In this document: positions 7,615 through 14,660 of the stretch, piece after piece | Numbering within the stretch: the stretch's first letter is position 1 | Layout: every line of letters begins with the position of its first letter | Assembly: GCA_016935985.1 (NCBI GenBank) | Contig: JAFGPW010000004.1 | Coordinates: 88,752-152,751, forward strand | Direction: 5' to 3' | Length of the DNA stretch: 64,000 nt | Source of the DNA: Candidatus Woesearchaeota archaeon | Lineage (GTDB): Archaea > Nanobdellota > Nanobdellia > Woesearchaeales > JAFGPW01 | Notes under the pieces: model-generated | The model's database searches: none | Seen by the model: only the letters and a program-made list of their open reading frames with translations | What the model was told of the DNA's origin: nothing | Position numbers and translations under genes: made by a program

Positions 7615-8505
7615 GTGGCATCGGGCAAGGGCAAGGGCGTCTTCATCGGCATCGCCGGCACGATCGGCGTCGGCAAGACGACGACCGGGAAGGTGCTCTC
7701 CTGGGCGCTCGGCATCCCCCTTCGCGAGGAGCGCGTCAGGAAGAACCCGCTGCTCAGCCCCTTCTATGCCGCGCTCGACGAGTATCAGGGCTCGGTCGCC
7801 GGCACGACCGGCGCGCCCCTGGGATCCTCTGCTGATTCGACCGGCCTGCCTCCGGGCTCAGGGGGAGAAGGATACGAAGCCCTCCCGAAGGAGAACCTCC
7901 AGTTCTGGGCGTTCAACCTCCAGCACTACTTCCTCCATGTGCGGAGCATGGACCACATCGAGATCGTCGCGCTCGGGATCGACCAGGGCAAGTCCTATAT
8001 CCAGGACCGGACCGTCTATGAGGATGCGGTGTTCGAGAAGACGAATTACCTCCTCGGCAACATCAGCGAGCGCGACCATGAGGTCTACACGAGCATGTAC
8101 CATAAATTCCTCGAGACGACGCGCCCGCCCGACCTGATCATCGACCTCAAGGCCTCGGTCCCGGCGGTCCAGGAGCGCATCAGGAAGCGCGGCCGGAAGA
8201 GCGAGCTCTCGCTCGCCGAGCCGGGCAACGCCTACCTCGAGCGGCTCGGCGAGTGCTACAAGGAGATGATGGCCTCCTTCGACGTCTGCCCGGTGCTCAC
8301 CGTCGACACGACGCACCGCAACTTCGCGAGGAGATGGGAAGACCTCGAGCGCCTGCTCGGCGATATGAAGCGGTTCGGGGGAGTCGCGCCCCTCGTCGAG
8401 CGGGCGGAACGGACCGGCCTTTCCGGGAGGGTCAGGCGCGCGCTCTTCGAGGCGCGGTATCCGCTCGTGCGGTACCAGGTCACGAGCAGGATCGGCCAGC
8501 GTTAG
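7615..8505 (+). CDS. Deoxynucleoside kinase family protein
   Basis: The protein belongs to the P-loop deoxynucleoside kinase family, which phosphorylates deoxynucleosides for salvage. It has the P-loop 'GIAGTIGVGKTTTGK', the substrate-site element 'ENLQFWAFNLQHYFL', the 'QDRTVYEDAVF' motif (the family's DRS/ERS-YED signature) and 'PPDLIIDLKASV' leading to a lid of basic residues. I start at the GTG at 7615, just before the P-loop, because the TATA box predicts transcription from about 7588 and there is no ATG; a TTG at 7591 is an alternative. A 30-residue Gly/Ser/Thr-rich insertion lies between the P-loop region and the ENLQFW motif. Substrate preference cannot be told. Confidence 0.87.
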   Translation: MASGKGKGVFIGIAGTIGVGKTTTGKVLSWALGIPLREERVRKNPLLSPFYAALDEYQGSVAGTTGAPLGSSADSTGLPPGSGGEGYEALPKENLQFWAFNLQHYFLHVRSMDHIEIVALGIDQGKSYIQDRTVYEDAVFEKTNYLLGNISERDHEVYTSMYHKFLETTRPPDLIIDLKASVPAVQERIRKRGRKSELSLAEPGNAYLERLGECYKEMMASFDVCPVLTVDTTHRNFARRWEDLERLLGDMKRFGGVAPLVERAERTGLSGRVRRALFEARYPLVRYQVTSRIGQR

Positions 8506-8565
8506 GTTCCTGAGCAAAACCTTTAAAAACAGCCGCTGATTCTTCCGCAGCATCGCGTTCCACAT

Positions 8566-8696
8566 GCCGCGGTCGCATAGCCTGGCCATTGCGGTAGATT
8601 GCTAAGGGCGGAAGTTACTGCCTTTATGAGACTTCGTGTGGCCTACAAACATCTACTGTCCTTCGGGGCACGTGGGTTCGAATCCCACCCGCGGCG
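8566..8696 (+). tRNA. tRNA-Ser (GCU) with an intron
   Basis: The acceptor GCCGCGG pairs with CCGCGGC, followed by discriminator G. A long variable arm (around 8657-8670) and the T-arm GTGGGTTCGAATCCCAC mark a class II tRNA. The anticodon stem GTAGA/TCTAC closes a TTGCTAA loop, with anticodon GCT at 8601-8603, once the 46-base intron at 8605-8650 is removed. It is followed by a strong hairpin and T-rich tract. Confidence 0.93.
8605..8650 (+). other. Intron in tRNA-Ser (canonical 37/38 position)
   Basis: The 46 bases interrupt the anticodon loop directly after position 37. This is the usual place for archaeal introns removed by the tRNA splicing endonuclease at a bulge-helix-bulge. Joining of the exons would need an RtcB-type ligase, and rtcB with archease is encoded at 14.7-16.5 kb. 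The boundaries are inferred from pairing and could shift by a base. Confidence 0.85.
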
Positions 8697-8708
8697 TAGA
8701 AGTGCGGA

Positions 8709-8764
8709 GCTGCGGGTGGCTCAGCAGCGTGCTGCTGCGTGCCGCCCGCAGCGTATTTCTTTTT
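8709..8764 (+). terminator. Strong hairpin and T-tract after tRNA-Ser
   Basis: The arms GCTGCGGG (8709-8716) and CCCGCAGC (8745-8752) enclose a second nested stem (AGCAGC/GCTGCT), and the structure is followed by TTTCTTTTT at 8756-8764. It resembles a bacterial-style intrinsic terminator, which is uncommon for archaea, where a T-run alone often suffices. It could also be the end of a small structured RNA. Confidence 0.6.
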
Positions 8765-8808
8765 CGACCAAAAAGGTTATAAACGACAGGCGGCAAAGGA
8801 ACCCCGGT

Positions 8809-11013
8809 ATGTTTAAAAAGAGGTGCGCACCAGCCATCCTGCTTGCATTCCTGCTCATCCTCATAGCGTCCGCCGCTGCGACCGATACGGACTGGTTCCG
8901 CACCGCGAAGACCGCGGAGTCCGAGATCGGCATCTCCTCCAAGGCCGAGATCGTCGAGCTCGACCCGAACGCGTATGTCGATTATGTCATCATCAACGCC
9001 ACTTTCTTCCCGCGCGAGTCAGCGCGCCAGCAGGTGCTCTCCTTCGAGACCGACCCTGAAGCGGCGAAGGGGGATGACCTGCTCTTCCGATGGGACGACC
9101 CGATCCAGCGGGAGCTCGCCTTCCGCATCGACTCGCGGGTGCGGACGAGCGAGGGCTTCGTGAAGGTCACCGGCAAGGTGCGGTTCCCGGCAGAGGTCTT
9201 CGACCCTGACATCTTCGCCTACACCAAGGCCACCGCGAACATCGATTCGGACAACCCGAAGGTCATCAGGCAGGCGACCGGGATCGCGGAGGGCGAGGAC
9301 GACCTCTACGTCGTCGTCTACAAGACGGCCGACTGGGTGAATACCCATATAGACTATTCGCTCTCGACGCTTACCGCCGACGGCAGCCAGAAGGCGAGCT
9401 GGGTGCTCGAGAACCGGTACGGCGTGTGCGACGAGATAACGACGCTCTTCATCGCGCTCCTCCGGAGCGTCGGCATCCCGGCGAGGTTCGTCTCCGGAGT
9501 CTCATACACCAACCTCGACCTCTACCGCGACAAGTGGGTGCCGCACGCCTGGGCGGAGGTGTATTTCCCCGGCTACGGCTGGATCGACTACGACGTCACC
9601 TACGGCGAGATCGGCTACGTCGACGCGAGCCACATCAAGCTCAAGGACTCGACCGATTCCGACGAGTACTCGACGCGCTATGAGTGGGAGGGCAGGTTCG
9701 TCGACCTGCGCACCCAGCGGCTCGACATCACGGGCGACGTCACGCGGATCCTCGATACGCTCGACCCCTATGTGAGGATCGACGCCAGCGCGGCAAGGGG
9801 CGAGGTCGGCTTCGGCTCGCACAACCTGATTGAGGCCGAGGTCGCGAACCCGAACGCCTTCTACGTCGCGACCCAGCTCGCGCCCTCGCAGTCCGATGGG
9901 CTCATGATCCTCGACGAGCCCGACAAGCGCCTGCTGCTCAAGCCGGGCGAGACGAAGAGCAGGACCTGGATCGTGCGCGTGGATGATGACCTCGACCCGA
10001 ACTTCGCCTACACCTTCAACGTCGGCGCCTACACGCCGCGCAACGAGTCAGGCCAGGCGCAGTTCCTGGCGCGCAAGGGGCTCCCAGCCGCGACCCTCGA
10101 GGAGATGCAGCTGCTCGCTGCCCAGAAGGAGGAGGAGGAGACCAAGGCCTACTCGAGTGAGGTCGGGCTCTCCTGCGAGGCGACGGGCACGGGCTTCCTC
10201 GCCGGCGAGACGGCGCAGGTCGTCTGCGAGATCGAGAACCGCGGCAACAGCTTCCTCTACGACCTCGCGGTGTGCCTGGATAGCTGCACGACCATCAACC
10301 TCGGCATCGCGCAGGCGCAGACGCTGACGCTCTCCGCGAACCTCACCTCCCCAGGGAAGAAGGACCTGCGGGTCGTCGCCTCGAACGACGCGGTCACCAA
10401 GAGCGCGACCGTCATCGTGCAGGTCGGCGACCGGCCGAGGATCGGCATCAGTGAAATCTCCTATCCCGCGAACGTGACGCTGAACCAGAGCTTCGCGGTT
10501 GAGTTCCTGCTCACCAAGGACTCGGAATCGGACCCCCAAGACGTCATCGTCGAGCTAATGCAGGGCGACCGCTCCAAGACCTGGGACCTCGACGAGCTCT
10601 CCGCGAACCGCAAGTTCATCCTCAACCTCCGGGCGACCGACCTCACGCAGGTGCAGAACCAGTTCACGGTGAGGGTGACGTACCACGACGATGCCGGCGC
10701 GCGGTTCGTGAGCGAGGAGGGGTTCGTGGTCACAGTCTCAGATTCCTCCTGGCTGCACCGCGTCATCATGGGGCTGAACACCCTCTCCGCAGGAATCACG
10801 GTGCCGACCTCCTGGGTCTACGTCTCGATGATTGTCATCTTCGGCGTGGTCATGAGCTTCATCTTCAGGGGCAGGCACGGCACCACCAAGAAGTCGCTCC
10901 GTCAACTCGAGCGCGAGGAGCGCAGGCTCGAGGAGGAGGAGGTCGTGATGGACGAGCCGGAGCCAGCGGATGTCCGCGAGAAGCAGCTCGAGGAGATCGG
11001 GCGGGAGCGGTAG
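8809..11013 (+). CDS. Membrane-anchored extracellular transglutaminase-like protein
   Basis: This 734-residue protein starts with a signal peptide (hydrophobic run 'AILLAFLLILIASAAA'). A transglutaminase-like core near residues 190-290 follows, with the catalytic Cys in 'YGVCDEITTLFIALLRSVG', His in 'WVPHAWAEVYFPG' and Asp in 'GWIDYDVTYG'. The next 400 residues look like beta-rich domains. One transmembrane helix ('WVYVSMIVIFGVVMSFIF') lies near the C-terminus, and the tail is charged, Glu/Arg-rich and probably cytoplasmic. Family members are proteases or amidases, or cross-linking enzymes; here a cell-surface role is likely. The TATA box at 8775-8783 lies about 28 bases before the ATG, so the messenger is probably leaderless. 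Longer frames upstream run through the tRNA and are not coding. Confidence 0.88.
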   Translation: MFKKRCAPAILLAFLLILIASAAATDTDWFRTAKTAESEIGISSKAEIVELDPNAYVDYVIINATFFPRESARQQVLSFETDPEAAKGDDLLFRWDDPIQRELAFRIDSRVRTSEGFVKVTGKVRFPAEVFDPDIFAYTKATANIDSDNPKVIRQATGIAEGEDDLYVVVYKTADWVNTHIDYSLSTLTADGSQKASWVLENRYGVCDEITTLFIALLRSVGIPARFVSGVSYTNLDLYRDKWVPHAWAEVYFPGYGWIDYDVTYGEIGYVDASHIKLKDSTDSDEYSTRYEWEGRFVDLRTQRLDITGDVTRILDTLDPYVRIDASAARGEVGFGSHNLIEAEVANPNAFYVATQLAPSQSDGLMILDEPDKRLLLKPGETKSRTWIVRVDDDLDPNFAYTFNVGAYTPRNESGQAQFLARKGLPAATLEEMQLLAAQKEEEETKAYSSEVGLSCEATGTGFLAGETAQVVCEIENRGNSFLYDLAVCLDSCTTINLGIAQAQTLTLSANLTSPGKKDLRVVASNDAVTKSATVIVQVGDRPRIGISEISYPANVTLNQSFAVEFLLTKDSESDPQDVIVELMQGDRSKTWDLDELSANRKFILNLRATDLTQVQNQFTVRVTYHDDAGARFVSEEGFVVTVSDSSWLHRVIMGLNTLSAGITVPTSWVYVSMIVIFGVVMSFIFRGRHGTTKKSLRQLEREERRLEEEEVVMDEPEPADVREKQLEEIGRER

Positions 11014-11037
11014 CGGGACCGTCTGCCCGAGGGAGGG

Positions 11038-12114
11038 TCAGTACTCGTCGAGCGTCTTCGGCCGGGACGCGTTGTAGTCGACGATCGTGGTGGTGCCGTC
11101 GGCGCCGCCGAGCACCTTCTTGACCGCTATGAATCGGTTCTCGGCGAGCCTCGCGATCTTCCTCTGGAAGGTCTTGTAGACGCTCGTCCCGCCGGCGTCC
11201 TGGTACGCCTTGTAGAGGTCGCCGATCCGCTTGCCGGTATGCTCCTTCACGATGTTCAGGATGAAGCGCGTCTCCTCCTCGAGATCGTCGGGCCTTTTCA
11301 CCGAGAAGTCGCCGAGCTTCCCTTTCGCCGCCTCGACGTCCTCAGCGCCGACGGTCCGCGAGCTCCGGTCCTCAGCGGCGTTCCCTGCTTCCTTCATGAG
11401 GTAGAGCCCGGCCCGTATGTCCCTGTGCGCGAACGCGAGGTCTGCCACCATGCCGAACGCCTCGTCCGAGAACACGCCCGGCACGAACGCCGCCTTGCGC
11501 CGCTCGTCGAGGATGCCTCGCGTCTCCTTCCGGCTGTAGGGGGCAAAGGCGATCATCTCCGGCGTGAGCCGCGACTTGATGCGCTGGTCGAGGGAGACTA
11601 TCCACTCCCTGTAGTTGGTGATGAGGACGATCGATTTCCGATAGATCTCCTCGAGGAGCATGTAGAGGAAGTCGTGGTCTTCCGCCTTGTCTATCTCGTC
11701 GAAGACGAGGACGGTGCTCTTCTTGTTGAGCATCTGCGCCACCACCTTGAAGAGCTCGTCCGACTTCTTGTTGTGCGTGAACTTGTAGCCGAGCAGGTCG
11801 CACAGCTCGACGAGCACCTTGTAGGTGGTGTTCTTCTGCCAGCAGTTGATGTAGAGCGGCTCGATCTCGTCGGTCTCGTCCTCGATCTCCTTGAGCACAT
11901 GCCTGCACGCGACGGTCTTGCCCACCCCCGGCGGGCCGGTGATGATGCAGTTCCTGCCGTTCCGCTGCGCGAAGAGCGGCTTGATGCACATCGCTATCTG
12001 GCGCTGCTCGCCGTCCCGGTAGGGGACCATCTTCGGGATGTAGTCGTAGTCGAGCGCGATGTGGTTCCGGAAGAGCGTCTCGCCAGAAGAGAGCATGTCC
12101 TTGAAGATGCCCAT
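11038..12114 (-). CDS. cdc6: Orc1/Cdc6 replication initiator
   Basis: Orc1/Cdc6 binds origin repeats and loads the MCM helicase. The 358-residue protein has a Walker A motif GPPGVGKT at residues 60-67, Walker B 'STVLVFDEIDKA', sensor 1 'IVLITNY' and the arginine-finger and sensor-2 region ('SRLTPEMIAFAPYSRKE', 'HRDIRAGLYLMKEAG'). A C-terminal winged-helix segment follows ('IGDLYKAYQDAGGTSVYKTF'). The start at 12114 is about 27 bases after a TATA box on this strand. No tandem origin-recognition boxes are evident next to the gene, so an origin cannot be placed here from sequence. A zinc-ribbon membrane protein gene lies upstream on the same strand. Confidence 0.95.
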   Translation of the reverse strand: MGIFKDMLSSGETLFRNHIALDYDYIPKMVPYRDGEQRQIAMCIKPLFAQRNGRNCIITGPPGVGKTVACRHVLKEIEDETDEIEPLYINCWQKNTTYKVLVELCDLLGYKFTHNKKSDELFKVVAQMLNKKSTVLVFDEIDKAEDHDFLYMLLEEIYRKSIVLITNYREWIVSLDQRIKSRLTPEMIAFAPYSRKETRGILDERRKAAFVPGVFSDEAFGMVADLAFAHRDIRAGLYLMKEAGNAAEDRSSRTVGAEDVEAAKGKLGDFSVKRPDDLEEETRFILNIVKEHTGKRIGDLYKAYQDAGGTSVYKTFQRKIARLAENRFIAVKKVLGGADGTTTIVDYNASRPKTLDEY

Positions 12115-12172
12115 GATGGGATGCTGAATGGGCCGAGGTTTTTATGCCTTTCCTTTGGGAGGCCGGACCGGC

Positions 12173-12814
12173 CTAGAAATTGTAGCCGCAGCCCATGCAG
12201 AAGCGCGCACCGGGAGCCGTCCTCGCTCCGCAGTTCGGGCAGAAGTTCGGGGTGTGAGGGTGCGGATAGTCGTGCTGGGGAGCCGGTCTGCTCCGGCGCT
12301 GGGCCGGATGGTGCGCCGGCGTCGCGTGATGCTCCCTGCCGCTGCGGGGCAGCGGGTAGGGGGTGAGGCTGCCCGGCATCGGCTCCCCTGCCGCCTGCAT
12401 CTCGTCATACATCCGCTTGGCCTGCTCCATGATCAGGTCGGTGCGCTTGGGACCTGTCTCTTTAGGGGGGGCCGCCGCATGCGGAGCATGCGGAGCATAC
12501 GGGTGCGGGGGCGCCTGCTGCGCGCGCTGGGCCTGGTGATGGGCATGCGCCGCCTGGTGCGCATGCCGATGCTGGCCCTTCTCCTGGGCGAGGAGCTTTG
12601 CCTCCTCTTCCCTAAGCCTCTTGTCGGAATATGCCACCGATACGAAGATCCCCCAGCCGATCAGGACGATGCCGGCGACGAGGAAGAGCGAGAACTTGCC
12701 GATCAGGACCGAAGTGAAGGTCCTGGTCTCGCCTTGGGTGTAGTTGACGAACCCCGATGCCGCTGCGACGAGGAGTCCGACGATCATGAAGGCCTTCGGC
12801 GGTATGTCTGCCAT
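12173..12814 (-). CDS. Zinc-ribbon membrane protein with His/Pro-rich linker
   Basis: This 213-residue protein has two transmembrane helices in the first 60 residues ('AFMIVGLLVAAASGFV' and 'FSLFLVAGIVLIGWGIFVSV'). A long hydrophilic linker very rich in His, Ala, Pro and Gln follows, with a C-terminal zinc ribbon (CPNCG ... CMGCG). The layout suggests a membrane-tethered protein with a flexible cytoplasmic tail; function unknown. The histidine repeats ('HRHAHQAAHAHHQ') could bind metal. The SD site AAGAGGTG lies five bases before the ATG, and the minus-strand TATA box is at 12851-12860. An exact copy of the AT-rich 20-mer lies 15 bases upstream of that box. Confidence 0.82.
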   Translation of the reverse strand: MADIPPKAFMIVGLLVAAASGFVNYTQGETRTFTSVLIGKFSLFLVAGIVLIGWGIFVSVAYSDKRLREEEAKLLAQEKGQHRHAHQAAHAHHQAQRAQQAPPHPYAPHAPHAAAPPKETGPKRTDLIMEQAKRMYDEMQAAGEPMPGSLTPYPLPRSGREHHATPAHHPAQRRSRPAPQHDYPHPHTPNFCPNCGARTAPGARFCMGCGYNF

Positions 12815-12850
12815 GGTGCACCTCTTTAGGGGAGGATATGCATGACGATA

Positions 12851-12860
12851 CTATTTAAAG
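12851..12860 (-). promoter_or_regulatory. TATA box for the zinc-ribbon membrane protein
   Basis: Read on the minus strand the box is CTTTAAATAG, about 40 bases before the ATG at 12814, leaving a short leader that holds the ribosome site. Confidence 0.55.
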
Positions 12861-12875
12861 GTGTCCCAACACCAC

Positions 12876-12895
12876 AATTATTTTCAATATAGAAA
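12876..12895 (-). repeat. AT-rich 20-mer with dyad symmetry, copy 2
   Basis: The minus strand reads TTTCTATATTGAAAATAATT, identical to 1833-1852. Relative to the zinc-ribbon gene the orientation is the same as in copy 1, with the 20-mer upstream of the TATA box (15 bases here, about 6 there). On the other side it lies about 40 bases upstream of the TATA box of the micro-operon at 13000. A shared regulator site is the simplest reading. Confidence 0.55.
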
Positions 12896-12935
12896 ATATG
12901 GTTCGCAAGGCACTGGACATACTCCCGCGCCACCC

Positions 12936-12942
12936 TTTTATA
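12936..12942 (+). promoter_or_regulatory. TATA box for the three-gene micro-operon
   Basis: The box TTTTATA predicts transcription from about 12965. That excludes the upstream ATG at 12898 and leaves a leader with a full SD site before the ATG at 13000. Confidence 0.5.
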
Positions 12943-12999
12943 GCGCTCGCGCCCTTCTCCAACTATCATACAGAGATGCTGCAGAAGGAGGTGATGCTG

Positions 13000-13101
13000 A
13001 TGAACCCGAGCGACACGAGCGTCGAGACGATCACGCGGCTGTTCCACGAGCAGATCAGGCTGCTCACCATGCGGACCCTGGCCTCGCCAGACCGGAGGTG
13101 A
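13000..13101 (+). CDS. Tiny protein 1 of a candidate micro-operon (33 residues)
   Basis: The reading frame encodes 33 residues starting 'MNPSDTSVETITRLFHEQIR', with an amphipathic helix and a basic C-terminus. A perfect SD site, GGAGGTGA at 12987-12994, is five bases before the ATG, which is the main evidence that it is translated. An in-frame ATG at 12976 would add eight residues but overlaps the ribosome site. The stop codon overlaps the SD site of the next tiny gene. The family is unknown to me. Confidence 0.5.
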   Translation: MNPSDTSVETITRLFHEQIRLLTMRTLASPDRR

Positions 13102-13107
13102 GGCGCG

Positions 13108-13263
13108 ATGTACATGCGACGGACCTTCCCCCTGGAACCGAATCCCGGGACCGGAGCGAGGACCATCGAGGAGAGCATAAGGGCCATCGAGCACCCCGAC
13201 GATGCTGATGGGATGATGCCTTGCCTGGAGGAAGGGGCCCCTACAGGCAGGCTCGCGGCATGA
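13108..13263 (+). CDS. Tiny protein 2 of a candidate micro-operon (51 residues)
   Basis: The frame encodes 51 residues starting 'MYMRRTFPLEPNPGTGARTI', with an acidic centre and no membrane segment. A second copy of the SD site GGAGGTGA (13094-13101) spans the stop codon of tiny gene 1 and lies six bases before this ATG, suggesting coupled translation. A single cysteine follows a Met-Met pair near residue 38. No homologue is recognised. Confidence 0.5.
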   Translation: MYMRRTFPLEPNPGTGARTIEESIRAIEHPDDADGMMPCLEEGAPTGRLAA

Positions 13264-13274
13264 GGCGATGCACG

Positions 13275-13397
13275 ATGTTCCCGCGGCAGCCCCTGGACTT
13301 CGTCTCCTACGAGAAGTACGAGCGCAGGATGCGGTTCATCGAGGATTTCCAGTTCCAGCAGGACGTCAGGCGGCATAACCTCGGTGGCGCAGCCTGA
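13275..13397 (+). CDS. Tiny protein 3 of a candidate micro-operon (40 residues)
   Basis: The frame encodes 40 residues starting 'MFPRQPLDFVSYEKYERRMR', rich in Arg, Gln and aromatic residues and strongly amphipathic. It begins 11 bases after the stop of tiny gene 2, with a weaker GAGGCGA ribosome site. Composition and third-position GC resemble a coding frame more than the overlapping frame starting at 13268. It is followed by a new TATA box for tsaC, so the three tiny genes form a closed unit. Confidence 0.45.
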   Translation: MFPRQPLDFVSYEKYERRMRFIEDFQFQQDVRRHNLGGAA

Positions 13398-13448
13398 AAC
13401 CCTTCTTTTCCAAAACCTTTTTATATTGAACGGCAGCCCCATGGGCTC

Positions 13449-14021
13449 ATGCAAACGCTCACCAAAGATGAGTTCATCCTCCAGAAGGAGGTCTTCCTGA
13501 ACGCCATCGAGGAAGGGGACGTCTTCATACATCCGACCGACACGATCTACGGCATCGGATGCGACGCCACCAGCCTGAACGCCGTGAAGAGGGTCAGGGA
13601 GATAAAGAAGCGCTATACACGCCCCTTCTCAGTCATCGCGCCCTCGAAGAAGTGGATATACGACAATTGCGAGGTCGCGAACACCAAAAGGGCGTGGGTC
13701 GAGCGCCTGCCCGGACCCTACACCCTCATCCTCAGGCTCAAGAACAAGGGATGCATCGCCCCTGAGACGAACAACGGCCTCGACACGATCGGCGTCAGGA
13801 TCCCTGACCACTGGTTCACGAAGATCGTGGAGGAGCTCGGCTCGCCGGTGGTCACCACCTCCGCGAACCTCGTCGGCGAGGATTATATGACCTCGCTCGA
13901 GGACCTCAACCCAGACATCAAGGACAAGATGGACTTCATCGTCTTCGAGGGCGAAAAGAGCGGCAGGCCGAGCAAGATCGTCGACCTCCTGGACGAGACC
14001 GAGACGATCCAGGAGCGCTAG
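13449..14021 (+). CDS. tsaC: Threonylcarbamoyl-AMP synthase (YrdC/TsaC)
   Basis: The enzyme makes threonylcarbamoyl-adenylate from threonine, bicarbonate and ATP, the first step of t6A37 modification of ANN-decoding tRNAs. The 190-residue protein is the YrdC domain alone, without the C-terminal Sua5 domain. Motifs: 'HPTDTIYGIGCDATSLNAV', 'REIKKRYTRPFSVIAPS', 'RLPGPYTLIL', 'IGVRIPDHW' and 'PVVTTSANLVG'. A TATA box at 13418-13427 puts transcription at about 13448, so the ATG is leaderless. The phosphoesterase gene follows after 14 bases, probably in one operon. Confidence 0.94.
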   Translation: MQTLTKDEFILQKEVFLNAIEEGDVFIHPTDTIYGIGCDATSLNAVKRVREIKKRYTRPFSVIAPSKKWIYDNCEVANTKRAWVERLPGPYTLILRLKNKGCIAPETNNGLDTIGVRIPDHWFTKIVEELGSPVVTTSANLVGEDYMTSLEDLNPDIKDKMDFIVFEGEKSGRPSKIVDLLDETETIQER

Positions 14022-14035
14022 CCCCCTGATGCACC

Positions 14036-14638
14036 ATGAGAATTCTCGCTGCCGGAGACATCCACGGCGATACGGGCCTCGCGAAGCGCCTCGCCGAGAA
14101 GGCGGAGAAGGAGAAGGTCGACCTCGTCGTGCTCTGCGGTGACCTCACCTCGTTCGAGCGCAGCACCAAGGGCATCATCGGCCCGTTCGTCAAGCGCAAC
14201 CAGAAGGTCGTCCTCATCCCCGGCAACCACGAGAGCTTCGCGACCGCCGACTTCCTCGCCGAGCTCTACGGCGCGACGAACCTGCACGGCTACTCGATCA
14301 AGGCGAAGGATGTCGGGCTCTTCGGCTGCGGGGGCGCGAACATCGGCATCAACCAGCTCCGCGAGGACGAGATCTACAAAGTGCTCTCCTATGGCTACGG
14401 CGGCATCAGGGACATGAAGAGGAAGATCATGGTGACGCACGTCCACCCGTCGGAATCCATCATGGAGAAGTTCACGTCCTTCTTCCCGGGGAGCAAGGGG
14501 GTGAGGAAGGCGATCGACACCTTCAAGCCCGACATCCTGCTCTGCAGCCACGTCCATGAGGCGGAGGGGATCGAGGAGAAGATCGGGAGAACGCGGGTCA
14601 TCAATGTGGGGAAGGAAGGGAAGGTCATCGACCTCTGA
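14036..14638 (+). CDS. Calcineurin-like metallophosphoesterase
   Basis: This 200-residue protein shows the full set of dimetal phosphoesterase motifs: 'GDIHGD' near the N-terminus, 'LCGDLT', 'IPGNHES', 'VTHVHPSE' and 'CSHVHEAEG'. The family dephosphorylates nucleotides, proteins or other phosphoesters; archaeal short members are mostly uncharacterised. It is cytoplasmic, with no signal peptide. It is coupled to tsaC (14-base gap), but a link to tRNA modification is not established. Confidence 0.9.
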   Translation: MRILAAGDIHGDTGLAKRLAEKAEKEKVDLVVLCGDLTSFERSTKGIIGPFVKRNQKVVLIPGNHESFATADFLAELYGATNLHGYSIKAKDVGLFGCGGANIGINQLREDEIYKVLSYGYGGIRDMKRKIMVTHVHPSESIMEKFTSFFPGSKGVRKAIDTFKPDILLCSHVHEAEGIEEKIGRTRVINVGKEGKVIDL

Positions 14639-14660
14639 TCCTGCTGTCCTGCGATATCGC

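Noticed and set aside
12115..12172. Replication origin next to orc1/cdc6
   Set aside because: The gap is 58 bases with no repeated origin-recognition box; the AT-rich 20-mer 760 bases away is single there. GC skew could not be computed by eye.
12898..12999. Upstream ATG (12898) extending tiny gene 1 to 67 residues
   Set aside because: The added part would span the TATA box at 12936-12942 and lie before the expected transcript start; the SD site points to 13000.
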